Position numbers and translations under genes: made by a program
In this document: positions 23,570 through 34,707 of the stretch, piece by piece
Position numbering within the stretch: the first letter of the stretch is position 1
Layout: each line of letters begins with the position of its first letter
Source of the DNA: Aspidiotus rigidus
Lineage: Eukaryota; Arthropoda; Insecta; Hemiptera; Diaspididae
Direction: 5' to 3'
Assembly (NCBI GenBank): GCA_035079385.1
Contig: JAVHKY010000012.1
Location: forward strand, 5,670,501 to 5,734,500
DNA: 64,000 nucleotides
The notes under the pieces: generated by a model
Told to the model about the DNA's origin: nothing
What the model saw: the letters and a program-made list of their open reading frames with translations, nothing else
The model's database searches: none

Positions 23570-23840
23570 ATTTGGTGGACGAGTACACACAAGAAACACA
23601 GTCTCAGCCGCCTAGCGCGAACGAAAGAAGGCGACTGAACCCTACACCAAAATGTGAATCATCCTCGTAGACTAATTCGATCAATCCCTCATCAGGAAAC
23701 ACCTGTTTAAAACGGAGGGCCATTCGTTCAAAATAAGAATTCTCCCTGTGGTGGAGGAGGACGTGAGACTCCTATTTAAACCTGTGACCAATTTCAATTG
23801 AGTGATCGGCAAAGGCTGACTCGCCCTGATAATAACATTA
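23570..23840 (-). pseudogene. PLE fragment P7 (end of the GIY-YIG domain)
   Basis: Minus-strand translation gives FADHSIEIGHRFK, LLHHRENSYFERMAL and VFPDEGLIELVYE, the last ~60 residues of the PLE nuclease domain (compare P1 FADHLVSSGHSF and P4 LIELVYDS). A stop and a small deletion are present. Its 3' flank (23520-23600) resembles the PLE end at 28.23-28.38 kb (GATACGTTCTTC, GGTTNTNCATAT) but lacks the hammerhead-like core. On the other side it is abruptly replaced by unrelated bases and P2. Confidence 0.65.
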
Positions 23841-23986
23841 CTTTTATTAATAAGATTTCTAACCTCGTTGACAAATTAAACAGATTCGTTCCTCCAAATT
23901 AAGGTTGTCCATGACGACGAGAAAGGAATACTCCGAAGAGGAGTAAAAAATACAAAGACCGCAGAAAATGAAATAAAACCGAGCAC

Positions 23987-24012
23987 TTTCGGTTAATAAA
24001 ACCATCATCGGG
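23987..24012 (-). ncRNA. hammerhead-ribozyme-like core at P2 3' end
   Basis: The minus strand reads CCGATGA, GGTTTTATTAACC (stem GGTT/AACC), then GAAA. It lies between the end of the nuclease ORF and the TACTCC hairpin, as in P1 and P4. Catalytic activity is not demonstrated. Confidence 0.5.
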
Positions 24013-24059
24013 ACTGAAATGAAAGCAACTGACAAGAACGGAGAAGAAACCTCGGATCA

Positions 24060-25305
24060 TTACGAGGGTTCAGAACGTGAGTCGTAGACGAGTTCAATCA
24101 AGCCATCCTCCGGAATGTACGTGTTTAGCACAGTAATATCATCAGTATTGAGATGACGGATTATTTCTATGTGTTCGAGGGCAATCCGTTTAAAATATGA
24201 ATTCTCCTTATGGAGGAGGCTTGCAGATCCCTCACGGAAGCTATGACCGCTGTTGATCAAGTGATCGGCAAATTCTGATTCTCCCAAACGTCCCTTTTTC
24301 CAGGCCTCCAAGTGTTCGTCTAATCTCACCTTTATCTGGCGGCTGGTTTCACCGATATAAAAACCTCTACAATCCCTTCATTCCAATTTATAAACACCAC
24401 TCCTTTTATCCGCAGGTATACGGTCCTTTAACTTAACGAACAACCCTTTGACGGTAGTGGGGTTGTAATAGGCCGGTCTGAAACCGAACCGTCGAAGGGC
24501 CCGACCCAATGCGGTAGAGAACCTCCCTAGACTGACCCAATGCAATCTCCGATCACGGATCATGTCTCGGGGGAGGGATCGAGGTTCCCTCCGACCCATC
24601 GCCTCAACATCAATATTGACACCATTCACTCTAGTCAGGTGTTTTACAGTCGCCAACTTTGTTTTGAAAGCAGCCTGACTAAAAGGAAAGCGCGTCAATC
24701 TGTGGACTAAACTGTTAAAAGCTGCCAACTTATGAGCAACAGGACAGAATGACGCTCCGCGGACCAAAACATCGGTCGTAGTATCCTTTCTGTATATTCC
24801 AAACTCATGGATTCCATCTCTAACTGAGACCGAAAAATCCAAAAAGTTGATCGTAGAGCCACCAACTTCCAAGGTAAATTTTATGGAAGGGTATAATGAA
24901 TTGAGATACCTCAGAAACTTACCAAGGAGATCTGGATAACCAGTCCACGTACAGAGAACGTCATCAACGTACCTGTGCCAGTAGTCTATATGATTGAGTA
25001 ACACCTGGCCCGAGGAGAAGAGGTCAAGTTCAAACTGCGACATGAATACTTCTGAAATGAGGGAGCCCAAAAGTCCCTAATTCATCAGGAAACTCGAAAA
25101 ATTTCCCTTCGAATTTACAAAAATTCCAGGACCAACAGATATTTAAAAGATTGAAAAATTCTTGGGGTTCATTATGAGGGATATTGGAGTTAACCAATAA
25201 CTGGCCCATACGCTGCAAGATGGCAGCTTTAGGGATACTCGGGAACAGATCCACGACATCAAACGAACAAAGGGTCGCGCCCGGAGGCAACCGTACTTGT
25301 CAGTT
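24060..25305 (-). pseudogene. PLE RT/GIY-YIG fragment (P2), inactivated
   Basis: It begins inside the RT (PPGATLCSFDVVDLFPSIPKA) and proceeds through a palm segment, YVDDVLCTWTG (catalytic YVDD), the thumb and GVYKLE plus FYIGET of the nuclease, ending LIELVYDS. Lesions: truncation of the N-terminal third; a deletion/frame change near 25065 that removes part of the palm block between GTFG and GSLISEVF; loss of about 13 residues in the thumb near 24590 compared with P4 and P5; and an in-frame TGA at 24380-24378 where P5 has TGC (Cys), immediately after GVYKLE. Confidence 0.85.
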
Positions 25306-26065
25306 GCTTTCATTTCACTCCCGATGATGGTTTATCAACCGAAAGCGCTCGGCTTTGTTCATTTTTTTGCGGTGTTCGTAGTTTTTACTCCTCTTCGGAG
25401 TATTCCCTTCTCGTCGAGAGTCGTAGCCTTAAATCCTTATCTGATGCTAGCGTAGGTTGATTGTAGCCTAGCTTTCATACGCAGAGCAGAAATTTAGTTC
25501 AAGACTGCATACATATAGCTTAGCTTGCAGGTTCAGAGCTCAACCTCCCTTTGGGCCCACCTCTACACGGGTTCGTAATTCCAAATTTTTACAAGTCCTC
25601 CCGAGTAGCCTATTTACAGGGGGAATTTCGGAACAACGTCCCTAAAACCGAAGAAAAATTTGCTTTGACGTACCATAAAATCTTGTTCAAAACTCCCTTC
25701 CCAGAAAAATTTTCCTGTTCAAAACCACCTCTTCCTCAAAATGGCTAAAGGTTTACTGGTCCTCCCTACATAGAAGATTGGAACTCGCAATTTTTCCAAG
25801 TCGAAAAATAGATTAATGGTTTGATGACGTCACAAAGGTCGAACAGGGACGTTCACCCTGCCTCTTCAGCTCAAAATTAGTTCGAACATACGGAGTTTTA
25901 GTTTGAAATGGTCTTCTGCACCTAGCTTATGTTTACCTGAGACTCCCTAATTATAGCCCAGCCTATAGCTTTATACATTGACATTTTTCACCTCTCTGAG
26001 GGTTCGGAACTCAACTTTTTCTCAAGTCCCTTTCTTCTGGAAGTTCAGAGCACGACGTCTTCGGA
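24236..26065. repeat. left copy of a large inverted duplication (partner 62135-64000)
   Basis: It matches the end of the window in inverse orientation. Shared features are the ORF of P2/P5, the same palm deletion, the same junction between the inverted PLE end and the ORF, and about 700 bp of flank (for example TCTGATGCTAGCGTA, GGGCCCACCTCTACACGG and TTGACATTTTTCACCTCTC). The flank itself looks like a decayed array of the ~45-bp minisatellite family. The copies differ by scattered substitutions and small indels. Confidence 0.85.
25321..25344 (+). ncRNA. inverted hammerhead-like core at P2 5' junction
   Basis: The plus strand reads CCGATGA, GGTT-TATC-AACC, GAAA. It is therefore opposite to the P2 ORF, in the terminal fragment fused to the ORF's broken 5' end. 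The adjacent hairpin word is TACTCCTCTTCGGAGTA (25378-25394). Confidence 0.5.
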
Positions 26066-26400
26066 GATGAGGGAGCCCAAAGGTGATCCAATAGGGATCC
26101 CTATTTCGTTTCTTCTCCGTTCTTGTCAGTTGCTTTCATTTCAGTCCCGATGATGGTTTATTAACTGGAAGCGCTCGGCTTTATTTTATTTTCTGCGGTC
26201 TTCGTAATTTTTACTCCTCCTCGTAGTATTCCTTTCTCGTCTTTTTGACAAAGTTGGGTAAACAGAAGAGGGCATTTTTTTTTGGCTCCGCCCTCCCTGA
26301 GCACGTCATTAACTATGAAGACATAGGAGGACTTCTCCATAACTATGACGGCATTATCCTTGTCGGCCTTCATAAGGATTAACTCCTTCTTCCTGTCCCT
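26061..26400 (-). pseudogene. PLE fragments P3 (RT palm scrap, inverted end, RT N-terminal scrap)
   Basis: 26061-26115 is a minus-strand palm fragment (GAGGGAGCCCAAAGGTGATC encodes the G-SPLGS-like block). It is fused to an inverted PLE end at 26120-26235 (core CCGATGA near 26147, hairpin ACTCCTCCTCGTAGT). Directly after comes an RT N-terminal piece (26373-26236, minus) with KADKDNAVIVMEKSSYVF, matching the RT1 block of P1. The order implies one truncated PLE inserted into another. All pieces are non-functional. Confidence 0.7.
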
Positions 26401-26519
26401 CTACTTCAACTTTTACCGACTTTTCGTAGAAAAGCGAGTATTACACCCGTCACAGTTGTGGCAGAAAGGGGGGGAAATGAACTTTCTCGACGTTTTAGAG
26501 GTCATAGATCATCGCTACG

Positions 26520-26900
26520 TCATTAAAAAAATTTCAGGTTTCCTTATATATATATAAGGATATATATATGGATCAAAATTTGTCCGGACTTCTCCTCCGA
26601 GACTACTGGATGGATTTTCTTGAAACTTAGTCAAGTTGTAGTGTTATATCTGAAGTTGTGCACCTGCATTTTTTTTGACGATCGGATCAGTAGTTCTCCA
26701 GATATACCCAATTATTAAAAAAATTCCCCACTCCTATAACTCTGATATGGTTTGTTCAATTTTTTTCAAATGTTGATATATTGTAATTTACATGTCTAAA
26801 AATGTAATTGTGAACTTTTGGTGTTGATACGATGTCTGGTTCGTGAGAAATCTCAAATTGAAACGTGAACTACTTTGATGAAATTTGCAAATATTCGAGC
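26520..26900. repeat. AT-microsatellite-led interspersed repeat
   Basis: TTATATATATATAAGG and ATATATATGG lead into TTTGTCCGGACTTCTCCTCC, GAGACTACTGGATGGATTTT and CTTGAAACTTAGT. Text of this type, with variants of 'actactggaccgattttgatgaaactt', is widespread in insect interspersed repeats in my recollection. No coding sequence is seen. Class is unknown. Confidence 0.4.
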
Positions 26901-27169
26901 TACTACTATTTTGTAGTACTAAACTTCAGGTAGTTGCTTTCGTCATCAAAAGCGAAGGGTAACCTTTGATTACGTAGATTGTCAGTGTAGTTGTTGCTAG
27001 TTTTATTCATTTTTTGGGTTACCTGTTCACACACGTAAGGATACGCTCTTTATGAATGAATTTTAAGTATGTGTTGAGTTTCTCATGAATGAATGTTATG
27101 TAAGGATATGCTATAGTATTGGTGAGCAATCTTTTGCGTACGTGTAATCTTTCATACTTCATTTTATTT
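26901..27169. other. short non-coding stretch, nothing recognised
   Basis: AT-rich DNA between the microsatellite-led repeat and the tandem duplication, with no reading frame or motif that I can assign. Confidence 0.4.
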
Positions 27170-28510
27170 CTTTTCTTTTAATTTTTTTTTCAATTAATGA
27201 GCTAATAAGAGCCTGTCATAAGCTTGGTGTTGTTAGTTCAGATGTGGGAGAGGGAATGAGAGCATGAGAGAAGCATAAGATGAGGGATGAGAAGTGTATG
27301 TGTGTGAGTCTAGGGTGACTGATTCTGTGGCTAACCCTTACTCACACTCTGTGGCAAAAACATGAGACTACGCGAGGTACACAACTTAATTTTCAATAAC
27401 ACTTTAATTTCAACATCAAATTCTTTTGAAATACTCCGGTTTAAGGTGGGGCGTATAATGACGCGATATTCTTGCTCCTATGCTTGCAAAATGGGGTGGG
27501 GCGGTTGCTATTGCATAACTCTTTTGAGTTTTCATCCATAAGTGTGCGCTTTTAATTCTCTGAAAGATAACATTTTTCAAGGAAAAAGCTTTTTATAAGT
27601 ACGTGCAAGGACGACACAGTTTTGAAAATAATTCTCTTACAGATTGCGATGAGAGCGTGAATACAAATTATGATTGCATGAAAAGAAGAGCAGCTGGAAA
27701 TAACATAGAATGATGCTCGGGAATTGGAGATGATCAAGAATGAATTATGAGTAGAGGGGTGAGAGATGGTGAGGATATATGTAAGCCTCATTGAGAGAAC
27801 GATTTATAGAATAAGTTGGAGTTATGAAGAAAGGACTTAAGCGAAATGATGACTTGTAGGCAGAGGTAAAAATTATTTCATTTTTTTAATTTACATTTAG
27901 ATTTCTTTTAAATTGACGAGTTACTAAGAGAGTGGGAGCTCAGTGGTTTTGAAAAGTGAAGATGTGGAAAAATAAATTTAGTTGTTGGAAGAATTGGACA
28001 ATAAATAGAGAGTCATCTGATAGTGCTTCTATGTGATTGTGAGAGATAAGTCAGGAGTTCGGGAGTGAAACTAATTTGGGACAGGAAAAGATATGTTGAA
28101 TGAGGGAGCTATCAGAATCGCAATGAGAGCATGGAAGAAGGATATAAGTGATGAGATGGGTGTGTGTGTGTGAGTCTACAACAACCAACATTAAAAGATA
28201 CTTGAGAATCGGAGATGATCAAGAATGAATCGATACGTTCTTCTAATTTATGGTTATTCATATTACCAAGAAGAGCGTACCCCCGAAGGTGTAGCAAATT
28301 ATATTGAACCACAAGAGAAACAGCCGCTAAACGTTTTCGGTTAAACAACCATCATCGGAGCGTAAACGAAAGCGACTCTATTAGAGAGGCAAGAGATGGT
28401 GAGGATGTGTGTATCTTATTGAGAAAACGATTCATTGAATAAATTTGAGTACTAGAGTTAAAGTTTAAGCAAAAAACTTGATTGTAGATACAGGTGAAAA
28501 GTCGTGTGTT
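27170..28510 (+). repeat. diverged ~700-bp tandem duplication, second copy with PLE insert
   Basis: Unit 1 (about 27170-27875) and unit 2 (about 27876-28510) share, in order, a TTTTAAATTG/AATTAATGAG start, GAGAGCATGRRAGAAG, GTGTGTGAGTCTA, GGAGATGATCAAGAATGAAT, AGAGATGGTGAGGAT, TTGAGARAACGATT and GTAGRYACAGGTRAAAA. In unit 2 the sequence between the ATGAAT and AGAGATGG words is expanded by a PLE end (28231-28380). Confidence 0.6.
28231..28380 (-). mobile_element. solo PLE terminal fragment with hammerhead-like core
   Basis: It contains GATACGTTCTTC, ACAGCCGCTAAACG and, on the minus strand at 28358-28334, CCGATGA, GGTTGTTTAACC, GAAA. It is inserted in the second unit of a tandem duplication, and no ORF accompanies it. 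It resembles the 3' flank of P7. Confidence 0.55.
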
Positions 28511-28528
28511 GCTTACGCGGCTGCGTAA

Positions 28529-28790
28529 TCATTTTTTTTGGATATTTACGCCAGGTCCGATCTTCGCCATCAAATCAGCCACAACATTAGCTAGGGTCTG
28601 TTTATTTTTAAGAAGGAGTAGCTCAAGCTTCAATTCTTTCTTCAAGAGGGTCAATTCATCACGATTAAACTCAACTTTACTAAAATTAATTATACACGGC
28701 TGAAATTGCTGCATAATACCATCATCAGTACAGTCTTTTTTCTCAGCCGCGGCTTTTGAGCTCAGAAGAGAGGCAAGTTTTTAGTTCGAC
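28529..28790 (-). pseudogene. PLE N-terminal scrap
   Basis: Minus-strand 28714-28529 encodes LLKKELKLELLLLKNKQTLA then NVVADLMAKIGPGVNIQ. P1 has LLEKGLKFGLPPLPKDETLA then NVVADLTIKIGPGVNIQ, and P4 is similar, so this is the region upstream of RT1 of the same PLE family. It is truncated on both sides. Confidence 0.7.
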
Positions 28791-29185
28791 GACGCTACAA
28801 TCACCATTATGGGATTGTATTAATGAAACCAACACTGAGAGAACGGTTCGGGAACCAGAGAATCAGTTTGCGAATGGTTCCTTGGTTCCTCAGTACCTAA
28901 CTCGGACGTTTAGGTAATCAGCAAATAGAACCATTCTCGAACTATGCGTTTCTTCCACAAGTTGGCACGTGGCTACCGAACTTTTCTCTCGGTGAACTCT
29001 CCAGGATGAAAGAGGCCTTAAATATGCGTTTAATATCTCTGGGCCATAGTGGAAAACCAATGGTTATGAAATCCTCACTCGTATATTAAAACTTATGTAC
29101 TCCAATTATGAGTGAAGGAAAGCAATAAAAGAAGAACGAGTTAGTCACGACTGACACGTCTTTAAACTGGAGCTGATGAGGTCGA
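28791..29185. other. non-coding stretch, nothing recognised
   Basis: No reading frame or repeat that I can assign. Confidence 0.4.
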
Positions 29186-29189
29186 GTAT

Positions 29190-29540
29190 CACAAGTTAAT
29201 GCAAGTGCCAGCGCGGGGGTTCGGATTGATGACGTCATCACAAAACTGAATTTTAGCGGGGAACCCGCTATCCATTTTGTTAGGAGATTACATCCTCAGA
29301 AAACGTCCGCGTCCGCGAAGTTAGTAACCTAAGGTTAGGTTAGGTTACGGGACTTAGAAGAATTTCGAGTCTCGAGCTATATATGATAGAATTTCAAGTC
29401 TCGAGATGTATATGATAGGAGCGGGACTTAGAAGAATTTCGAGCCTCGAACTATATATGATAGGAGGGGGACTTGGAAGAATTGTGACTTCCGAGCTATA
29501 TATGATAGAAGGGGGACTTTTTTCACTTCTGTTCGTCTTC
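29190..29540 (-). mobile_element. minisatellite-bearing hairpin-ended element (small copy)
   Basis: One end carries TGACGTCATCA and AGCGGGGAACCCGCT (29255-29269), a 6-bp stem with a GAA loop. The other part (about 29349-29530) holds four to five decayed 45-bp units on the inverse strand (GGGACTTAGAAGAATTTCGA and AGCTATATATGATAG). The 61.73-61.99 kb element has the same parts in mirror order. Non-coding. Confidence 0.55.
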
Positions 29541-30690
29541 GATCTCATTAACTCCCACCTCGAGATGTTCTCGTAGTCATTACTACGCATCGGATTTACA
29601 GAATCAAAAAAGTTATCATTTATATTAAGATATCATCTCGAAATTATCGTTTCAAATCCACTTTAGCCCTTTCGAAAAAATGATTGGCGATTGAGAATCG
29701 AAAAAGATAATCATGGTCTCATGGTCACCTGTTTTTTTTTCTTTTTCTTTCTTCATCCATCACTATCATCTAAAACTGAAACGAACGACGAAATTAATGA
29801 GTCATTCGATAATGCAGCTTACTTACGTATAAAATACATCAGTACAACAGTTTTCTACGCACAAGGGTAACGAGTAAATTGAAAAATAGGGAATTTTATC
29901 GGAATAGAATAATTGATTCACGTAAATACGTGATGTAAATGATGTACGCGCTATCAATTTTTTGCACCTCTTCTGATATTTTTTTAGTAAACAACAGGAA
30001 CTGTCGCATATTGCGCCGTTTGTACAAAGCATCGAAACTGATGAAAATGAGACAGAAGTTTCCAAGCTTCGAAAGAATGATATTCGATATATCAAGTTGT
30101 ATAGACGAGAGATTTGCGGAATTTTAACGTTTTCCTTATATGACAGGTCCATGCGGAGAAAATGGTTGTAAATCATCCGTTTTAACACGTTTTGAGATGT
30201 GTTTTCATCGACGCGTTAGTATAAAAAATTATGTATTTTAAAGACAAATTATTACAGTGGAAACTTGATTAAGTCAGCCGCGAAATGAAAAATTGCAAAA
30301 TCGTATGATTTTACGCATCAAGAATGCAGGAATGTTTTCCGCAATCAAATAGTATATAGACTTAAAATGATGTAATTAATGTAATTCAGGAATTTCTCTC
30401 CGTTATTTCGCTAGATAAGAATGCCGTACCTTCAAAATTCGAAGAACTCGCAATTGTAACAGCTCGAGAAATCGCTGTTTTCTCTAATATTTTGGAGAAC
30501 TCGGAAATGATTCTTTCATAAAGACGACGAGTTGGTCCATGATATCTAAGTATTTGCCGTAATTATGCTTTCCGCGTTATTTTTAGAACTCGTGAATTGT
30601 GAACCTAAGAAGAGTTGGATTAGGTTTTTCTGATGTCACGGGCACTTCATCAAGAGTATAAAGTAAGGGAAATCACTCTACATATACTTA
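29541..30690. other. non-coding stretch, nothing recognised
   Basis: AT-rich. Overlapping open stretches on both strands near 29823-30188 show no domain. Possibly intergenic or intronic. Confidence 0.4.
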
Positions 30691-31490
30691 ATTGAAAACA
30701 GTCAAAATTTATAGATTCAGTTCCGCCCACTCTCGATTGCAAACAGACCCAGAATGGCTGGAAGTCTTTTTAAAATCCACCGCTCCTTTCTATAATCGAC
30801 TCATGGTCGACGTTGAAATTGAGTCGATTCCCGGTATCATGGATCCATATCGATCCAAAATCAAGGTCGATAATATGCGTCGACGTCGACATTGCATCTA
30901 TTTCAAAGGCACAATCTTGAAGGATTTCAGAATCGAGCTGAAATTATCAGAATTTCAAGTTGATTGAAAATCAAAGTCAAAATTGCCTCGATTTGATCAT
31001 CGCTGCAACGACCAAGTGCACTTGAGATTCTCGATTGCTACCGACTGAGCATTCTGCCTGCGAGTAGAGAAGCCACCCGAAGCCCACCAAACAGACAGAA
31101 TGCTGCAAGGAGGGTGACTGTAAATCAACTCTCGATCAACATCGATTTAAGGTCGAATTGACATCGACGTTGATTTAACATTGACTTGAAATCGACCCGT
31201 GCATGTCACTAGAGAACCACAAATTAATTTGAAGTCGATGCAACAGAGCAGTCGATTTGAAGAAGTCGACCCAAAACAGACGTGGTAAATGAGTCAAAAC
31301 CGGGTTGAAATTTGTCGATCTCGTGTCTACCTGGCATCGATGACGACGTGAGGTCGGTTTCAACAACACACCGACGCCATTTAGACCAAGACCTTCAAAG
31401 AATCTGGGACGATTAGATGACGATTTCTGGTCGACCCGAGTTCGATATGGATCATCGTTACGGTTATTTTTGACCATTGAAGTCTGGACA
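30691..31490. other. GTCGA/ATCGA-rich stretch of unknown nature
   Basis: Words such as GTCGA, ATCGA and CGACGTCGAC recur far more often than in neighbouring DNA. The plus strand is open for 91 codons (30692-30967) and the minus strand for 100 codons (31477-31175), and neither gives a recognisable domain. Both open frames are probably by-products of the skewed word use. Origin unknown. Confidence 0.35.
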
Positions 31491-31985
31491 AATTCACACG
31501 AAAAGAATCGACGTTCTGAATATTATTTTATGGGACCAATTTGAAGAGAAAAAAAGACAAAAAATACTCACGCGTAGAAAGCGAACATTGAATCACCTTC
31601 AGAAGAAAAAGGACTAAAAAAGTCAGGAGCTTTCGTTGTCCGACTCGTGAATAAAGCAGCTGTATACTTCGAATTTTGAAAATTAAGAATGCGAAGTAAT
31701 TCAATATTTCTGGAGATTATGCTTGAATGACTAAAATTTGACCTATCCGACCGATATAGAGTCCCTTCTTCCTACCTAACGCGCTCCAACCATTCTCTGG
31801 TCAAGCGTAATCATGATCCTCGATGATCCGCGTTCTTTAATCATCGACTCCAGAACGATTAAAAGTCAACCGGCCAACATTCTTGGAAAACTAAGAGCCT
31901 TTCGGCAGAGCCAAATAAATAAAGATCATATTTCATGTCTCATGTCTACTATACTATAATATGTTAGGTCTCCGTTCGTTCGCCT
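31491..31985. other. non-coding stretch, nothing recognised
   Basis: No supported gene or repeat. It borders the 3' side of the R1-like relic, but no poly(A) tail is visible. Confidence 0.4.
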
Positions 31986-32990
31986 CTATTCTTGGCCTAG
32001 TATAAGTCTAGTTCGTTTGTGTTGCAAGGGCAACTGCCTTCCATCCCTAGTGAAGTGGGTGCGGTTTGCGTATGCAAAAATCTTGTTTCCTCCAACACCG
32101 GTATCAACCCTTCCGGGTTCAGTGTTTGAAGAATTTCCTCGGCGAAATCCTCTATTGTTGGCGACCGCCAAGCTGCAGTGATTGCAGTACAAATACGTTG
32201 CCTGCTCAACTTCCCGAACTTCTCAGGAAGGTATTTGTTGAAGCACTTAACAACTGCATCAGGTGAAAGTTCACCTGACCATGGTCTCGGTTCATTCACT
32301 TATCAAGGTTGCGTATTAATACACAGGTCGTCCATTTACCCAGCCCATTTTGAGCAATTCTCGCTTTTCGTTCCTCAAGCAAGGAACGCTTGACCCATAA
32401 AGCCTCTTGGTCAGTCGTTGTCTTCTTTGCTTGGAACACACCGTTCTCTCCTGAGCAAGGAACTCGATTGGTGGTGGAAGAGCCTCCCCGGAGACCGCAC
32501 AATAGGCACTGAGACACCTTAGCGCAACTCCTCGTTTGATCTTTTCCATCTCTTTCCTTCTGTAGTTATCTTGATGGAGTCGACCTCCACTGAGCCACCA
32601 TATATGCGGTGTTCATCATTATTCTTCTTCTGGCTTCCCTCGGTCCTCTTAGGTTTGTCATCGAGCGGCGCCTTTTCTGCTGTCCTCAGGAATTTAAATC
32701 AAACCAGATGCCCGGATACTTTATCACCTTCTTGATCGTGATTTCTACATCTTGCAAACAAGAGGTGGGTGAATTGAACTTCTAAAGGGTCGGAATAACA
32801 TGGTATCTGTCTTTCCTACTTCCAGTTCAAGCCTGGCCGAATCGATCCAACGTAATTACTTCCTCCAGGGCTCAGCTTACCGCTGCAGTTGTTTTGGCAG
32901 TGCATACCACCAGTGTGTCATTGGCATCGCCTGGTGGTGGCTTCACCTTGCAAATTTCGTTAAATGCGGCTCATCAAAAGAGCGGCCAAA
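31986..32990 (-). pseudogene. R1-like LINE relic: thumb to C-terminal Cys/His region
   Basis: Minus-strand blocks in protein order: a thumb region near 32780-32690 (VEITIK-like, ending at AATTTAAATTCC), then RGVALRCLSAYCAVSGEALP (32540-32480) and IEFLAQERTVCSKQ. KARIAQNGLGKW and a WMNEPRPWSGELS-like block follow (32350-32270), and last a Cys/His segment near 32190. The ALR-x-x-SAY-x-x-VS-x-EAL block is typical of R1-clade ORF2 proteins. Reading passes through at least three frames, so it is dead. It shares sequence with the 4.4-4.95 kb relic over the thumb, and with 22.9-23.5 kb at the C-terminal end. Confidence 0.7.
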
Positions 32991-34400
32991 GGATTGACCT
33001 CTGCAGCACTTCACTGCTTGGAATTCCCGATAGCTAAGGTAGCTGCTGATCATCTGAACAATGGTATGCAGAACGCATTTTTTTTGTCGAGGCTGACGGC
33101 TGCGCAAAACTAACGCCTAGCTATTGCGCATTCGGCTATCGTTTTTAGCCTAATTCCAGCACCAGATGTACAGCGTCCAGTTTGAAAACCGTACTGACTA
33201 CTTGAGGTTATGTCTCTTCCCTCGAGACGATTGAATTTAATTCTCCCTAGAAGTTTGCCCACATCGTCGAAAAGGTGAAGTAGTCCATAAGAGAATAGCT
33301 GGCCAGGTGGTTTATTACAGAATACTCAAAGAGTAATTGAAAAGACTGATTGCAATGACCGCAGATGTTTATCTTACTTCTCAATTAATTCTAGCCTGGA
33401 TTTCTTCCACCGCACAGTAGAAGTAGGCTAACTAACTCCTTGGGACTCCCTCGCGTCCTAACCTAGTATAAGTCTAGTATATTGTACGTTATGCCTAATG
33501 TCTCCTGGGCAAGCTTAAATGGTTGAAAATAGGCTAGCTTGGTTAGGAGATACGTAGAAAAAAGGGGTGAGTAAGGCAGGAATAGATAACAGATAGTTCA
33601 GCAGAACACATGGAGACCGAGTTCTTCGTACGGAAGAACGAGACTTCTCTATCAATGGAGCAGGCGTATCCAGTTTTGGAACCCAAAAGCACAAGTTGTG
33701 GAAGGGAAAATCATTAGCTATAATGGCTTCGATGTGTCATGTGTCTAATAATTTTGGTAAGTAAGCTAGGTCAGGCGTCGAGGATACTTAGGAAGGGGTG
33801 GATGAGCAGTTAGGGAAAAGGGGCTTAAATTTGAGATGGTGGTCTAGTCTAGATGAGATTCTTTGGATTCGAAGGGAAGTGGAAGTAAGGTGTAGCAAGT
33901 TGGGGAAACTGGGCCATCAGCAATGGTGAGCGAAATTGTGAAGAGCTAAGCATAGAGATGGTGCACAGGGTACGAAGGGCTAAACGTGGGGCAGAAGATC
34001 GTATTGCATTGCATTTCAAAGGATCCTATTTTCACGTACAGTGAAGTTCTATTCAAAAATTTGAATAATTGAAGTTTGTTCATATCGATTGAACGTATTT
34101 ATAATTCGTGAATGAATAACATTTCAGGCGTAAATTATAATATTTTGTGTGTAGTGTTGTAAAAGATTATACTGGATTAGAAATCCAGCTGCAGTTACTT
34201 ATTTAATGGGCCCGTGGTTAATAGTGCCATAATAAGTACTATTGTTATACAAAAACGAGTATTCTTTGTATACTGCATAAACATTCAAATAGAACAGAAA
34301 TAAACAGTTCTAGTTGTGAAGTCATTTGGAAAATGATTTTGCTATAATCTTACAAATAAAAATGAAAAGTCTCACAATATTTTTTCACATTATCCTCATT
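32991..34400. other. non-coding stretch with a PLE-end scrap
   Basis: At 33322-33375 GAATACTCAAAGAGTAA and GACCGCAGAT match the PLE 3' terminal region of P1 (17687-17740), so a short PLE end lies here. A pale G-rich stretch (33530-34000) has no recognisable content. Confidence 0.4.
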
Positions 34401-34404
34401 TCAT

Positions 34405-34707
34405 TTGTTTGTTTATTATTTTTCTTCTTTTCGTTCGCGTTACATATATTATTATGTTAAGTTCATAGTCTCTTATAGGTACGTTCCTCTTTGTCTTGAC
34501 GAATTGCTGAATGACACGAGCAATAATTTCCTGAAAGTATTTTTTTTTTTTTTTGTTCCTACCGACTTCCAATATTTTAAATCTGTTATATGGAAAGAAT
34601 TGGAAGATTATGATTACTATGGAGAGTATTTCAATCTACTGAAAGAAGAAACGGTTGTTTTTTTTTTCCGAAGGCCGATATTTTTTTTCATCATTCCGAA
34701 ATTTTAA
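34405..34707 (+). other. open stretch, weak exon candidate
   Basis: The plus strand is open for 100 codons, with two protein-like portions (PLCLDELLNDTSNNFLK, and SVIWKELEDYDYYGEYFNLL) separated by a 15-nt T run. An AG precedes the first (TCTTATAG) and a GTATTTT follows it, so the halves could be small exons with the T run as part of an intron. No family is recognised. Chance is quite possible. Confidence 0.2.

Larger units (their letters stand above)
23905..25430 (-). mobile_element. Penelope-like element copy P2 with inverted ends
   Basis: A 5'-truncated minus-strand PLE. Its 3' end (23920-24050) carries the TACTCCGAAGAGGAGTA hairpin and a hammerhead-like core. A copy of the same terminal segment in opposite orientation (25310-25430) is fused directly to the broken 5' end of the ORF. 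Truncated PLEs with inverted terminal fragments are a known product of their integration. The whole copy plus its right flank recurs inverted at 62.1-64.0 kb. Confidence 0.8.
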
